Source: Lineus longissimus
Lineage: Eukaryota > Nemertea > Pilidiophora > Heteronemertea > Lineidae
Assembly: GCF_910592395.1 (NCBI RefSeq)
Contig: NC_088314.1
Location: forward strand, 19,364,070 to 19,428,069
DNA length: 64,000 nucleotides
Reading direction: 5' to 3'
A program made the position numbers and the translations under genes. Below are positions 10,971-23,402 of the stretch, in pieces. The notes beneath the pieces were generated by a model. That model worked only from the letters and a program-made list of their open reading frames with translations, was not told the DNA's origin and ran no database searches. The number at the start of each line of letters is the position of its first letter. The first letter of the stretch is position 1.

Positions 10971-13900
10971 ATGTCTGCGGCCATGGAGAGCACGCAAAAT
11001 GAAAAAGCTGATAAACTTTGCAAAATTGAAGCCACAGTAGTATGTGGTTTTGAAAATGTTGCAGCTGATGAGGTGTTTGAAAAGTTTGGCGTCCGTTCCA
11101 GTGTTGATCGGGGACACATCACATTCACTTTGCCCATAAAAGACATCCGAAAGGTAGTGCTTTGTGTCGTGTAGCTTAATAGGCCCTTTGCTAGATACGC
11201 CGGTACCACCTGGGGTCGATTCAACAAACCATCTGTACAATAGATCTTCTCAGTAAAAGATGCCAGACAATGGCTCGAGAGACATATGTTTTGGCACTTT
11301 TGTGCCGAATTTATAAGTTTTAAAAAAAATGACTGGTGACTGGTGACTGGCGAAATAAAATGACTGGCAGAATATTCACACTCCAGATACACATATCATG
11401 TAGTGGTCATATAGTGTTATGAGGTACTCGAGCTGTGGTCATGATCTTGAAACATGAATCTTATCTTGCCATTTATTCTGCTGGACCACGTAATCATCAC
11501 TGCTCATGTCTGTATACTGTCTGTGGGTACCATGACCAGCCCCTGGCCCCTGGCAGAATAGCATCCAGGGCCGGGTGTACTCCCGGCCAGGTTTTAGGCT
11601 AATCTACTTACTGAGTACTGTCCATGGCCATCGATCATCATCACTTTTGTGGCAAGTTACCATAAATCAGATTGTGCCATTTTCTCGCATAATAGGCTGG
11701 ACCTTGTCTCTCTAGCATTTCCCAAACATGATGTAACAGTGTGAAATAAGCTACTTGTCAAACAACCCCTCAGTCTAGGACTGGTGATGTAGTCCAAGTA
11801 GGGTGATGCACAATGTGCAAAGATCAATCTTAGAATGTCACAGATGTCATACTTGTCTTATTGAATATTGTTGTTTATTTTCAGGTCAAATGCCTTCATG
11901 CGGTTGAGAATTTGTACGTCTTGATGAACTCCTTTCAATTCAATTTCAGTGGAAAAGAGGTAGGTATATATTATTTTAACTCCAGTACAGTAGCTTGTAT
12001 ATTAAAGTTGTGAAGAGTGAGGGCTGGTTCCCCTCAGTGTTATACCATAGTGTGAGCATCTGAAGAGGCCATGAGGGAGTAGTTTTGCCAAAAACGGCAT
12101 AAAATTGCGAGACAAATTTGGGCATGGGTGTTTCAGTTTTAAACCAATGTTGTGTGGGGCTTGTTCTTAAAGGCAAGGGAAGCTATGGTGGATGGGCCCC
12201 ATATTCACTACATCACAATCGATATTTTGAAAGAGATTTGTTCCAAGTTGGTAAAAGAACACTTTAAGTAATTGAAACAGTAAACCAATTTTCAATATTC
12301 CAGGGTTCAAAAGAAGATGACATAAAGTTGATCTCCGACACAATACCACACTTAGACTGGGAGACCGGTCTGGCCGTCTGGAAACAGTTTATTCATTTCA
12401 AATATGATGTGTCGCCAAAACCAGTCCCAGAGGAGGAACTGGATAGTCTGCAACCGGAAGAATTGCCACCATTTTCCTCAGATTCTGAGGATGAGGAAAC
12501 CATGGAGATGTCGGACTCTGATGTGCAGGGACAATCAAGTGAAATCATACCTCGTTCTCAGTTCGAAAACCTTGACATCACACTGGGAGATGTCAAATCT
12601 AAAAAGCATTCAGAGCTCATAGAGCAAACACTTAATGACTCTGAAAAATCTGACAGTTCAGATTCCAAAGCAGACATTGTGCGAGAAAGTGTTGAGGATG
12701 CCAGCAATTCAAAGGAGAAAAAGACGAAAGTGAAAATACCTGTGTTACCGGGTTATCGTGTGACATGCAATCGGACAGGAAACAATCATTCGTTTGCCTC
12801 TATGGAAGTTGCTGCAAGTTTTGGGGCTCTTATCAATGATTATTTTCACTGGAATGTGGATTTAACGAATTTTGATATCGAAATACTTTTGAGAGTTGAA
12901 GATGATAAAGTAAGAGCTCTTCTCGCTTTGACAAAGAAGAGTTTAGGCAAGAGACATATTTCACAATTTGGTCCGACGTCACTGAAAGCTACCATTGCAT
13001 ATTGCATGTTAAGGTTTGTATTGTTGTTTCGCCATCTTCTGTTTCCGCTTGGGATTTGTAAACGAGCTGAGCTTATGATATTTTAAAAAGACAAGATCAT
13101 ATACAGTTCACATCAGCAGTTAATTATAGGCAGTATTCCTCTGGCATACCTGTAGAAAACTCAACAGAGAAGCATTTCGTCTTTTCTTAAAAATTTCAGG
13201 ATGTGTAACATAAAGGATGGAGATGTTGTGTGTGATCCCATGTGTGGCGGGGGAAGTATACCAATAGAGGTGAGTTTGTGCAACAATACACAATGCCGCA
13301 ATGCAATTATTTATTATGCATGCAAGTGTGCTGAAATTTGGAAGTTGTAGTATATGTATATCTGTCTACACAATGGCTTTGTTGAAATTTACATTCGGCT
13401 CGTATTTACATAGAAATTTTCTAATTTCATTTCAATTTTCAAAATTTTTAACAGAGTTGGTCATTATTGTTATGATGACTTTAAAGGAGGAGACATTTTT
13501 AATGGTATGTGAGGTTTTGTTTTTATCTTTTTAGGGGGCCGTTAGTTGGCCAAATGCCCACCACATCTGCGGTGACATACACAAATTAGCGTGGCCAAGA
13601 ACACTTGGAAATATTGACTTCTTGAATAAGAAAAGATTACGAAACGGAAGGTAAGACAGGCAGTGATGCTATTCAAATGAAAGACTAGTTGCTGTAGTGA
13701 GATGGGGACTTGGAATTTATTCAAAAAATATCTGAATTTACTCGAGTGAGCTAGTCTGGCATTTAAAGGGATATGCCGTTCATTTATAGTAATGGGTCAG
13801 GAAAATAGAAACCTCACACTTCGCGCTATCACAAGGTATTGCATTGATGTGGTGAGAAGTCACAACAATTTTGTCTGAGTTTTGGCGCATGCCCTATTAG

Positions 13901-15328
13901 AAGTTAGTGCCACCTTTTGGGATGCCAATACCCTATTGGGGAAACTTATTTCAAGTAAACTGATTTGTCATTACAGGCTGCCAGTAAAAGTTGATGTCTT
14001 CCAATGGGATACGACCAACCTTCCACTAAAGGATGACTCTGTTGATGTCATGGCGATTGACATGGTATGCTAGTTTTTAATCTGAGTCTTAAAAGTATTT
14101 AAAGAGGAAAAGGAATTCTGTTTATCTTTGTTTTTATTGTCTATTCCCAACATTGGTGGTCCATGCTTCTTATCAAATTCGAGTTTTTTGTGGCTGGAAG
14201 CTAGCTGACCTAGTATGAGGATGTACTTAGACAACTCACCAGTACCTGAAATTTAGGTCACTGATAAAGAGTCCAAAGTGTCTCTTTAGTGAAGTGTATC
14301 ATGAAGTGTTATTGCCTTTGTTTTTCGCACTAATGTAGTATGTCACATAATTTTACTCTGCATGTATCATTGTGGTAACGAAATCTTCTTATTTTCTTTT
14401 TTAGCCTTTTGGAAAAAAGTGAGTGGGCTTTATGACTTCCTTCAGCCCTCTGTTGTACCTTGTATTCTTTTGTTTTTCTCAAAATTTGATCTGTATGTTG
14501 GAGTCAACTTGTTTCTAAGATGCATTTACATTAAAAGTTGTTTTGACAAGTCCTCGCAAGCCATTTATCTCTGGAACTAGTCAATTAGGGAGCTACCGGG
14601 ATTCACAAGAGCACAGCAAGTTCAAAATCATCATTGCTTGAAACAACATTTCTTTTTGCAGGAGTGGTTCCAAATTTGACAATCGGCGATTGTATCCTGC
14701 CGTGCTGTCTGAACTAGCGAGAGTGACCAAGCGATCAACTGGGCGGGCGTGTCTGTTGACATTTGATAAGAGGACCATGACTAAGGTGCGTACATCCTTC
14801 TCCTACTGCTCAGCAGACACTATGGATTGGCGCCAAATAAAGTTGCCCGTTAACGGGTGGATCCAGGATTTTGATAAAGAGGGCGTGCATGCACTGATCA
14901 AGATTCCTGGTCTGTTCTAAAATTTCGTGGTCAATTTCAAAGATTTTTCATGAATAAGGTGAGGGGGTGTGCGTCAAGACACCTTGATCAGAGACTCCAC
15001 AACGCAATGTCTACTGGTCTATAAAAACTACAAGAATCTCACTCCTGCTGATAAATATTGCAAAGATTTGTCTTAAATCTAGTCAACATGATTCCTTTTG
15101 CAGACACTTAGCTTGATGCAGTCCGTCTGGCGTTGGGTAAAGACTGTTGGCATTAACATGGGGGGCCTCAACACAGGTGTCTTCCTGCTGACAAGGACTT
15201 CGAAGACCTTGGAAACCCCGCTGACCACTACTGACCGTACCGGTGGAAAAAAACAGAAGACAAAGAATGCGGCTGTTACAGATGGGAAAGAAACTGAAGT
15301 ATCGAAAAAAGAATCGAATCCGCAATAG
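10971..15328 (+). CDS. THUMPD3: THUMP-domain tRNA guanosine N2-methyltransferase
   Basis: The family methylates N2 of guanosine in tRNAs using S-adenosylmethionine, with TRMT112 as partner. Coding exons are 10971-11153, 11885-11959, 12304-13013, 13200-13269, 13535-13650, 13977-14064, 14405-14418, 14662-14785 and 15104-15328. They total 1,605 nt, or 534 aa (human 507). The N-terminal THUMP region includes ATVVCGFENVAADEV. An acidic, serine-rich linker (about residues 115-230) precedes YRVTCNRTGNNHSF and HISQFGPTSLKATIAY. The methyltransferase fold follows, with the cofactor loop DPMCGGGSIPIE and the catalytic DMPFGKKSGSK, equivalent to DLPFGKR in vertebrates. The catalytic motif is encoded by a 14-nt exon. 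All phases agree and all borders are GT-AG. ATG 10971 is the first in-frame ATG after the promoter region. Confidence 0.95.
14405..14418 (+). other. THUMPD3: 14-nt microexon carrying the THUMPD3 catalytic motif
   Basis: The tract ttcttttttag precedes CCTTTTGGAAAAAA, which is followed by the donor gtgagtg. Joining the upstream exon (ends GACATG), these 14 nt and the downstream exon (starts GAGTGG) gives D-M-P-F-G-K-K-S-G-S. This restores the frame and the family motif. Without it the protein would shift frame and lose its catalytic PF motif. Confidence 0.85.
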
Positions 15329-15730
15329 AATGATATTATGTGTTATCGTGGAAAAACTTTGGGGTAGTTTGGGGTATGCCCCTTCGTGCATCAAACTCAG
15401 AATCCAATTGGGGAATGCTGACCTGAGATTGCTGCAAGGAATATGGTTATACTAACTTGAACACATCTTGAATTTGGGACAGGTGACATTTCAGCCAGCT
15501 GTGTCCCAGTAGAGGATGTCACGTTATATCCACATGATGTGATGTAATTCAGTTTAAAGACAAGGAATAATATCTTCACAACAACCCAGGAGACAAATAG
15601 GTACACTTGTTTTTTATAGCTACAGGTTTTAAACGAAGAAACACTTACATGTACATGTAAGACTATCTCAAACAATGTATCAACTATTGTAGGACTATGG
15701 AAAATGTTTTAATGAATAAAGAATAAACGG
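15329..15730 (+). terminator. THUMPD3 3' untranslated region with AATAAA signals
   Basis: Two overlapping-range signals, AATAAA at 15715-15720 and again at 15723-15728, lie 390 bp after the stop codon. They are the first such signals downstream and likely mark the end of the transcript. Confidence 0.6.
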
Positions 15731-15859
15731 ATAAATGCTGTGCTGTTATCATTTTGAATCCTACAAAGCGTTCAGTTTGGCAGGATAAGTTCACCTAATG
15801 TGGCCATACTAGTATCTGATGTTGCCATACTCTGACCACATCATAACACAAAGAAGTAA

Positions 15860-17185
15860 ACATTTATAACCAAAGACATCGTCACAACCACTATTTTGAC
15901 AGTAATATACATGGCACACACTGAAACAACCACGCCATGAAGGCAAAACGGGCCAGTGTCACATCCTGGTCAGTCCTCTACTGAAACAAGAACATTGCTA
16001 TGAGGACATTGTCACAACCAGCAAGATAAATGCTTTGCTGAAAGGGTCAGGAAATTCGCCTCCGGGTGACTAAACGAGGCTGGTCCACTGCATCCGGAGT
16101 GTAATCACCAGGCGCAGTATGCGCCAATGCCATCTGATGGGGCAAGTTGGTAACAATCTAAGAGGAGGGGGGCGTCTCATAGTTGCTTACGCTACACAAA
16201 AATCCCCCCCCCCCCCCAAAAAAACGAGAGTCAACAATTGAACTTTTGAGATATGTTGAATTTTGCACAAATCAGCGAAAAAAGCAGCAACTGGCACTGG
16301 ACGGCATTTAACACGGGGCCGACATCCCAAGTTCATTGTATGGCGATGGCGTAGTTTCTTTCATGAAGTAATTTAGTTCTGAACTACGCCATCGCCATCT
16401 TCAGGGCACGGTAGGAACTGAAAAGACCGTTTGGTCTTTCAATTTCTTCTTTGCCCTGAAGATGGCGATGGCGTAGTTCTTTCATGAAGTCCATGAGAGT
16501 CCGATAACCAGCTCAAAGAGGGGGATTTGGGCCACAAGATCTACGTGGTTCGGCGCTGAAGGCGTTAAAATGCGTTTCCTATGTGATTTCATGAGGACAA
16601 CCCATTTGTGTCGTATATCACTTGAAACGCCCGATTCCCCTGATTCTGCAGGATGTAAAATCGGGCATTTTATTTCTTTGATAAATAAATCATAAGCGTC
16701 GCATTTGCTCCTAGCTCTGTTCACCATCCCAAACGGCAATATTGTCAATTGAGCCGGACAATCAGGGAAACCCCAAATGTTATACATTTCTTCCTGTATA
16801 ATTCGTATAGTGACCATTCTCCCGTGAAAGACAGTTGCTAACGCTACACAAAAATTAAAAAAATTGAGGGTCAACCATTGAACTTTTGAGATATGTTGAA
16901 TTTTGCACAAATCAGCGAAAAACGCATTTATAACCGAAGACATTGTCACAACCACTAGTTGTCTAAAGTTCAACTGACGTCACAGACTTGTCGAAATCTG
17001 ATTGGCCGAAAGTACACAATGCTTTGCTTGAAAGGGTCAGGCAATTCGCCTCCCGGGCGACTAAACGAGGCCGATCTACTGCATCCGGAGTGTAATCACC
17101 AGGCGCAGCGGACCGGCCTCGCCAATGCCATCTGATGGGACAAGTTGGTACCAATCTAAGAGGAGGGGGGCGTCTCATAGGCCTT
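15860..17185. repeat. Composite dispersed-repeat block with internal copies
   Basis: The segment starting gaaagggtcagg and ending ggcgtctcatag occurs at 16038-16180 and again at 17031-17180. The segment with gaacttttgagatatgttga and tttgcacaaatcagcg occurs at 16238-16280 and 16878-16920, and a third time near 24690. The phrase gacattgtcacaaccac also recurs. Probably nested non-autonomous elements. No transposase is seen. Confidence 0.7.
16379..16479. repeat. Perfect 28-bp inverted repeat (hairpin)
   Basis: gaactacgccatcgccatct at 16379 is the start of a 28-nt arm whose exact reverse complement ends at 16479. The spacer is about 45 nt and itself contains a smaller hairpin, aaagaccgtttggtcttt. 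A third partial copy of the arm (gcgatggcgtagtt) lies at about 16343-16356. It sits inside the dispersed-repeat block. Confidence 0.8.
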
Positions 17186-17189
17186 GCCG

Positions 17190-18235
17190 ACTTGGGGAGC
17201 AGTGAATGTCAATCAAAAGTGTCCTCCTTTCACGTTCAATTGTCACATCGTCCCAGAGATGAGGGGGGGGGGGTCAAAATTTAATGGCAATTCCCGTAAT
17301 AGGGGGTACAAGCAATGGCCCCCTTAATCGCGGAGTGGGGGGGGGGGGGTTTACGGGTGACGTTTTCAAGAATGGGAAGACCACCCAATAAGTGATATCA
17401 TACTCCCCAGTGATATCATACTCTGTAGGGACGCTCCCAGCAGTTTGAAAGTCCTGTGAATGTATTAGTGTCTTTTTCTCTCAAGGAGCTGTATTGGATA
17501 CTGTGAGGTGTCACATCCTTCGAACTAAAGGGACACAGCTCATGTGCCCTTATCAAATAGCACTTCAGGTTAGTTGTCTCGTATCAGGTACCACCCAAGA
17601 AGTACTCGAGTAGTGTTTGAGGAGATGACATGAATAAACACCAGCAAATGCTTCGTCTTCAAGTGACGATTGCGGTTTACCAGTTACTCTAAGCACGGGT
17701 TACTCTGGGCAGAGATGGGGTGTCAGTGTCTCTCTCAAGAGCGTACAGCGGACTTTCTGCATGATACCTCATCCAATACTAAAGAGACAGGGCTTTTAGC
17801 ACCTCTGTAGGGATAACCATACATCGTAAGGATAGGATACAACACAAGTTTGAATGTCCTGGAATAATTCGCGTCTCTTTAGGAGACTAAATCGGACGCT
17901 CTGTAATGTCACATCTTTTAAAACTCCAGGGACACGGATACACACATTGAGCGCCAGTTATTTTCCGTGAGCAGTCAGTAAATTTTTTTATCCTGGCAGA
18001 TTTCGCAAGCCCTCACGAGCGAAGATGTATGAAGGATGGTCTGTGGTGTCATGAAATCCTGCTTAAGTTCAGTTACGCGATATTCGTAAATCGGCTCAAT
18101 CATGGATACCATGATGACTATACAGATATAGGAAACCAGACAGAGCTCTTCAGAACTGTCGTCAGACGTTGGTCTCCGCAAGGCTTGGAAAAACTGTCTC
18201 TTCTTCTCGATCGTCAACTGCTTACATACAAGTTG
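17190..18235. other. No gene recognised; G/C homopolymer runs
   Basis: Runs of 10 or more G occur near 17262 and 17337. Open frames near 18000-18300 overlap on both strands and resemble nothing I recognise. Confidence 0.5.
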
Positions 18236-18239
18236 GCTA

Positions 18240-18605
18240 TCTCATTCGGGGTTGAAACGGGATGCAAATTAAGTTACGGTACAGACTCTGGGCTATTTCG
18301 TCCCTGACCGCAGGCGTGGGGTATTTTTGGTGAAGAAGGTGCACTCTCACTTTTCGAGACTGTCCCCCACGCTGAGAGACCGAAGGACAAGAGACAACGG
18401 CTGATGAAAGGTCATTCTGGATTGAAACGGGATGCAAATTAAGATACGGTACAGACTCTGGACTATTTGGTCCCTGTCCGCAGACATGAGGTATTTTGGT
18501 GAGGAAGGTGCATTTGGTGTCGTTTGGTAAGTGCATAAATCTAACTTTTCGAGAGTGTCCCCCACGCTGAGAGACCGAAGGACAAGAGACAAAGCCTGAT
18601 GATAT
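18240..18605. repeat. Tandem duplication, unit about 172-190 bp
   Basis: The block starting gaaacgggatgcaaattaag and running through cgagactgtcccccacgctg (second copy cgagagtgtcccccacgctg) to agaccgaaggacaagagac occurs twice. The second copy carries an extra stretch of about 35 bp. The open frames across it only mirror the duplication. Confidence 0.75.
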
Positions 18606-20515
18606 GGCAACTTTTATTGGGCAAGTATATAATATATACTACAAAACTTGGAATTAGTGGCCGTTATGCGGAATCAGAAAAAGCTATTTGGCAAGTACAT
18701 GCATGTGAATAATGCAAAACTTGGAATACAAGAACACAACGTTGATATTGCTGACGCCGCTTGAGCCGCTTGAGCAAGCGTGTCAAGGGATCAGATGTTG
18801 GGTCAGTGCGCATGCGGGGCATGGGATGGAGGGTGGTGCACTGTGAGTGTTGATAAGGATGGGGGGGGGGGGGCAAAGGCAAATGACAATGACAATAGCA
18901 TAATAACAATTGAACAATGAACAAGTGTAAGTAACCGTGACCGCTTTCAATGTGACAAGAACTGATTGCTGACCAAAACAATGACATATTCTGTTAACAC
19001 CAATGGAGCATTCTCTTGTACTGTATTTTAGCCCCAAACCGCCCAATCAAAATGGTGTCGAGACTCGATTGACGTTTATTGTCTTCAAGAGGAAATTGAT
19101 CTCAAAACTGATATGGGCCTATAGTATAAATAAATAATATCCTACCTAAAATATAGGCCTTCTGTTAAATTAGGCCTGCCTTAAGAAAAAAGAAAGAAAA
19201 CCTACAACCAATTCCTCTTGAAAACAAATATGTCAATAAGGCTCATCCATGCATCATTTGAGTAAAACAATGTAGAAACACATTTTTGCTGTGATCAAGA
19301 AATAGCTCCATTGTTGTAATGTTGCACTTCTTGTGCTGTGAAATAGCTCAGATACGGTAAATGGATTGCCAAATTGAAAACGGAACAAGAAATAGCAATA
19401 TTCTGGATACATGAAGTGCTATTGATTTCAGGGTCGAAAACAGGTGAATGTCAACCCATTCTGAGCCAACAGCATGAATTACAACAAGAAAAGGGTCAAT
19501 TCCGTTGGGAACTGCTGTTCCCTGATCATGGCTCTTGACTACTGGCCTGGAATAGAAAGGGAAGATTTAGATACCAAGAAACATTGAAATATACAATTTA
19601 AGAAATTGAAGTATTTGTTCATTTTTCATGACATTTAAAAAAAAATCTATTATAGCATATCAGTTATAATTTTGTCTCTATACACATGTTTATGTCTGTG
19701 ACAGCCTCATTGGCACTAATAAGATGAATCAATTAAATTGAATTGTCTGGCAATGGTGGTCAACCTGCCTCGGGTTTGTCCCAATATCAGTCACATTATG
19801 ACGGACCTAAAGCCTCATTTCATCAACTGTAGCCAGCTTATCGAATTTTATCTCATTTACCTCAATTGTGTTCCACAAATCTGGCATCCTGAATATTTAT
19901 CTCTCAGAAGTGGCCTCGGTCGCGTTGGCTCGATTCTAGGGACGGGACAGCGAAACCACACGAGATGGAGCAATCCACCTGAAAAGATTGGAGACAATTC
20001 GAATGCTGCTTCAGTGAACAATGGGCGATCTGTTCAGGAGACGTCTTTCAAATCGCCCATTGTTTCATAAACGAGAGCTGGACAGACAGTTCCAGCTACT
20101 CTTCGCAGATTTCCTTCTTCCAATGCATACATCGCGTTTTGTCTCGACCACACTTGCATAGCTATTTACTTTAAGGTCACGTGCAGGTCTTATAGGTAAT
20201 TGCTGGGGTGAAACTTGGTACTGCGGGACAGACTTACATGTCCACAAAACGCAATGTCACTGCTGGACTGATTTACAAGTCCACAAAACGCAGAATCGGA
20301 CATGGACATCATTACCCCAGCAAGAACCAAATGTAACCCCACTAATAGGGCCGTTTATAATGTTTAAGACATGTTTATACAATAACAATGCTGAAGCTAT
20401 TGCCTGCAGTGACCTTGCTAATGATTTTTATGTGGGAGGGGCCAGGGACCGTGACTATTGATAAAGTCCTCAAGATATTATATTCGTCAACAATGGGGCA
20501 CAGACTTTCAGATAT
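18606..20515. other. No gene recognised
   Basis: This AT-rich spacer contains a poly-G run near 18860 and a small inverted repeat (aacaatgggcgat at about 20018 against atcgcccattgtt at about 20052). An open frame of 110 codons at 19738-20070 has no recognisable domain. Confidence 0.5.
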
Positions 20516-20517
20516 TT

Positions 20518-20835
20518 TCGTGACTGACCTATATTACCAGTGCAGTCCAATATATATTTATTTTTTTTGACTGACCTCTATTACCAGTACAGTCCAATAT
20601 ATATTTCTTTTTTTTGACTGACCTCTATTACCAGTACAGTCCAATATCATTCTATTCTTCGTGACCGACCTATATTACCAGTACAGTCCAATATATATTT
20701 CATTTTTCGTGACTGACCTTTATTACCAGTACAGTCCAATATCATTCTTTTCTTCGTGAATGACCTATATTACCAGTACAGTCCAATATATATTTTATTA
20801 TTCGTGACTGACCTATATTACCAGTACAGTCCAAA
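20518..20835. repeat. Minisatellite, about 47-bp unit, 7 copies
   Basis: The unit is built around tgacctatattaccagtaca followed by gtccaatatatattt and a T-rich spacer of variable length. Seven copies follow one another. The length variation is mainly in the T-run. Confidence 0.85.
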
Positions 20836-20839
20836 GATA

Positions 20840-21390
20840 CTATTTAGTCTGTATATTATTCTAGGGCTGGGGTGGGGGATGGGGAAATTCTCCAGTGACA
20901 AACTTTTTGATTGTCATTCTGGTAAAAAAACACACGTCCAAAGAAGAAATTTATTCTCATAACTTTTAACAATGCTCGAAAAAAACTTTTAAAATGTTCA
21001 TGTGGCGAGTCGCGACATGTACCGACTATACCTGTGGATCTAAATATATATATCATCATTGAAATCCTCAGAGAAATTAAACTAAGACAAAAAAGGGTTC
21101 CATGCCCTTGGTTTCCATGTACCGCGAACGATGCTAACGATAGGATTTAGCTGACAGGATTTGGCCACATAAACCCCTCCCTGTCCAGAAGACGCGGGGG
21201 TCGTCAGATCAATTTGAAACCGCCATGGACATCACTTCTTCCCCCTCACAAGTCGGTCGCGATGACCTCCATGTGCAAACCATTTTGGCTGTGGATGCCC
21301 TGGTAACCCATGTCGCCTAACCAGACATAGCGCGCTGCCTGACTAGAAGTTACCGCCTCTGAGACCCAGGGTTGAGACACTGGGGTCTGC
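20840..21390. other. No gene recognised
   Basis: Only short open frames are present and no clear repeat is seen. Confidence 0.45.
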
Positions 21391-21399
21391 CCCTAGCTG

Positions 21400-21694
21400 A
21401 CAGGTGGCTGGAGATCCATATCATAGAGCATACCAACCGTACATAACCGGCTGGACTGGTACACCCTATCAGGCTCAGACTCCCCAACGGAGTCTATTGA
21501 GCGCAGCCGCAGCGCCAGTTAATATGGATGGATTTACGTCGTCAAATAACTGTCGACCTGATGAGCATTCGTTCACGGTACATAGAGTTTATCGGGGTTG
21601 GGGGCGAAGAGACAAGACCAGGAACTCCTATGGGGTCGCGGGCGCAATGCAACCCGAGGAACGAGATGCACCCAAAGTACAAACTCGAAAATAA
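21400..21694 (+). CDS. Orphan open frame, possible terminal exon
   Basis: A splice-acceptor-like tract (cccctagctgacag, ending 21400) is followed by 97 codons closed by a stop at 21694. The product begins VAGDPYHRAYQPYITGWTG and is rich in Pro, Arg and Tyr. I do not recognise the family. The YITGWTG word is faintly like microtubule inner proteins of cilia, but that is weak. No upstream partner exon was identified, so this could be chance. Confidence 0.25.
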
Positions 21695-22089
21695 CTGGCT
21701 CATCCTTCGCCATAGGTGTCAAGTATGTACCACTTATACAGACAGGCGTCATTAACGTTGGGTAACACCTCACAAGGAGTAATACCAAGCATTTTCAAGA
21801 CCTCATATTTAGCGAAAAGGTGTGACAACAATGATAATATATCAGATCCAATACCAGTCCCTTGACCAAACCCAACCATTTCTTGAAGGTTCAAAGGACG
21901 TCGGGGCTTCTGAAAGAAAAACGCATTGGCCATGACCGCTACGGTAGATAGATCGAAGTGATAGATGGGCTAACTATCTGAAACGGGTAGCAATTTTTTT
22001 CCTGAACCATTTGGGCACCATAGTGTACATTTGTACAGGGACTTTCAGCCAATCAGATTTCGACAAATACATGACGTCAGAAGTCTTAG

Positions 22090-22205
22090 AAACTTTACAG
22101 TTGGTAGAGCGCTCGTCAGAAATGGCAGAATACGATGTTCGATCCAAAGGTCGTGAGTTCGAATCCGGTTGTGGACAACATTTTTCTTTTTCTTTTTTAC
22201 TCTTT
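22090..22205 (+). repeat. tRNA-like head followed by T-rich tail
   Basis: ttggtagagcgctc fits a polymerase III A box and gagttcgaatccg a B box, about 55 bp apart. An acceptor stem cannot be closed. A T-rich stretch with several TTTT runs follows directly. This is probably a tRNA-derived SINE head or a decayed tRNA copy rather than a working tRNA gene. Confidence 0.5.
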
Positions 22206-22571
22206 ATATTTTATTTTTATAACGCGTTTCTTTTCCCTTGAAAGGAAAATTTTTTCGCGGGCGGGCGATCAAGCAGGCGCATACAGTTAGATATTAAAAT
22301 GGTAACAAAATGGCCGAAATTTATCTTCGCACACCATCTTTATACTTGTATAGGAGCTATAGGTAAAACTCAATGTTGACGAGATTATCAATGCTCCCGA
22401 AAGAGATTTTAAGTAGCCTAAGTCTTTTGTTTGCTGCTGGTTTGCTGCGGCTTTCAGCAGCTTCCTACCGACGGCACAAGGATATCTTTGAAAGCCACCA
22501 CGTGACCGCAGGGCCAATGCATTGGTGTCATTATTCACATTTATAATCTTCGTGACCACGCGAAAACATAC

Positions 22572-22845
22572 TTAAAGCTGACATGCATGCATAAAAACCC
22601 AAACGACTAAGATAGAAAACACAAACGCCCGACCACCAAAAGACAAGCTGCACTTGAAACATGATAGACACCCAGCGACAGGTCTCACTTGACTGCACAA
22701 ACACAATTTCATTGACGAGACAGGTCACAGAGAAATAAAAAAATATTCTTCGAGCGGGTTCGAACTCGGAACCCTCGCCACTTCATCCTTTCCGTTTTTT
22801 CCTAATTTGGCCGTTAGGGTTTTTATGCATGCATGTCAGCTTTAA
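22572..22845. mobile_element. Fold-back element with perfect 29-bp inverted ends at TTAA
   Basis: TTAAAGCTGACATGCATGC starts at 22572, and the exact reverse complement of the 29-nt arm occupies 22817-22845. The outermost four bases on both sides are TTAA. If those are the target duplication, the element is 22576-22841, about 266 bp. It has no open frame. A TTAA target is typical of piggyBac-type transposition, although the ends do not start with CCC. The interior has a B-box-like gggttcgaactcg. Confidence 0.7.
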
Positions 22846-23153
22846 AGGGACAACCTGGGCGTCGGATTTCCCTGGCCAGGAGGATAACTCTGCTTGTCAC
22901 CATGCGCCGCCACTTATCTCAAATAAAGATTTTCGCCAGTGTGCGAGGCAGTTTTGGACATGACCTGTGAAATTCAGGCAGGCACCCAGTTTTTGTGCAC
23001 TGTTTATTGCAGTTCAATGATGTATTTCAATTTTCCTGTTTGGACTGAGAAGTCACGGTTTTACTGAAAGCCATTTTTGTAGGAAAAACCACCATATCTC
23101 ATGCCGTTCCTTTCAAAGGTCAGCTGAGCCGATTGTGGAAATATTCAGAACAG

Positions 23154-23327
23154 CAGTGGCGGATTTAGGGGTCCGGCATGAGTCATCCCTCTTTGATATT
23201 TTAGGGCACCTCTCCTCAAGAACCCTCCCCCTCATTTTCAGGATTGCACCTTCGGCTCTATCATGAGTTCTCATTGGTGGGGCAGCGCCCCCCCCGCTTC
23301 TTTCCCAAATTTCTGGATCCGCCACTG
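23154..23327. mobile_element. Small hAT-like MITE
   Basis: The left end CAGTGGCGGAT and right end ATCCGCCACTG are inverted repeats enclosing 174 bp. CAGNGGCGGATCCAG-type ends are common in hAT non-autonomous elements. No clean 8-bp target duplication is left. The interior has a C-run and no coding frame. Confidence 0.6.
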
Positions 23328-23402
23328 CTGCAGAGATGAGAAGTTTCAAAAGAATACATGTATGTGCGATCAAGGAAGTTTCGATAGAGAAAAATAACTC
23401 AC

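Noticed and set aside
20005-20068. Small inverted repeat as a microRNA hairpin
   Set aside because: The stem is only about 13 bp and the loop is too long for a typical precursor.
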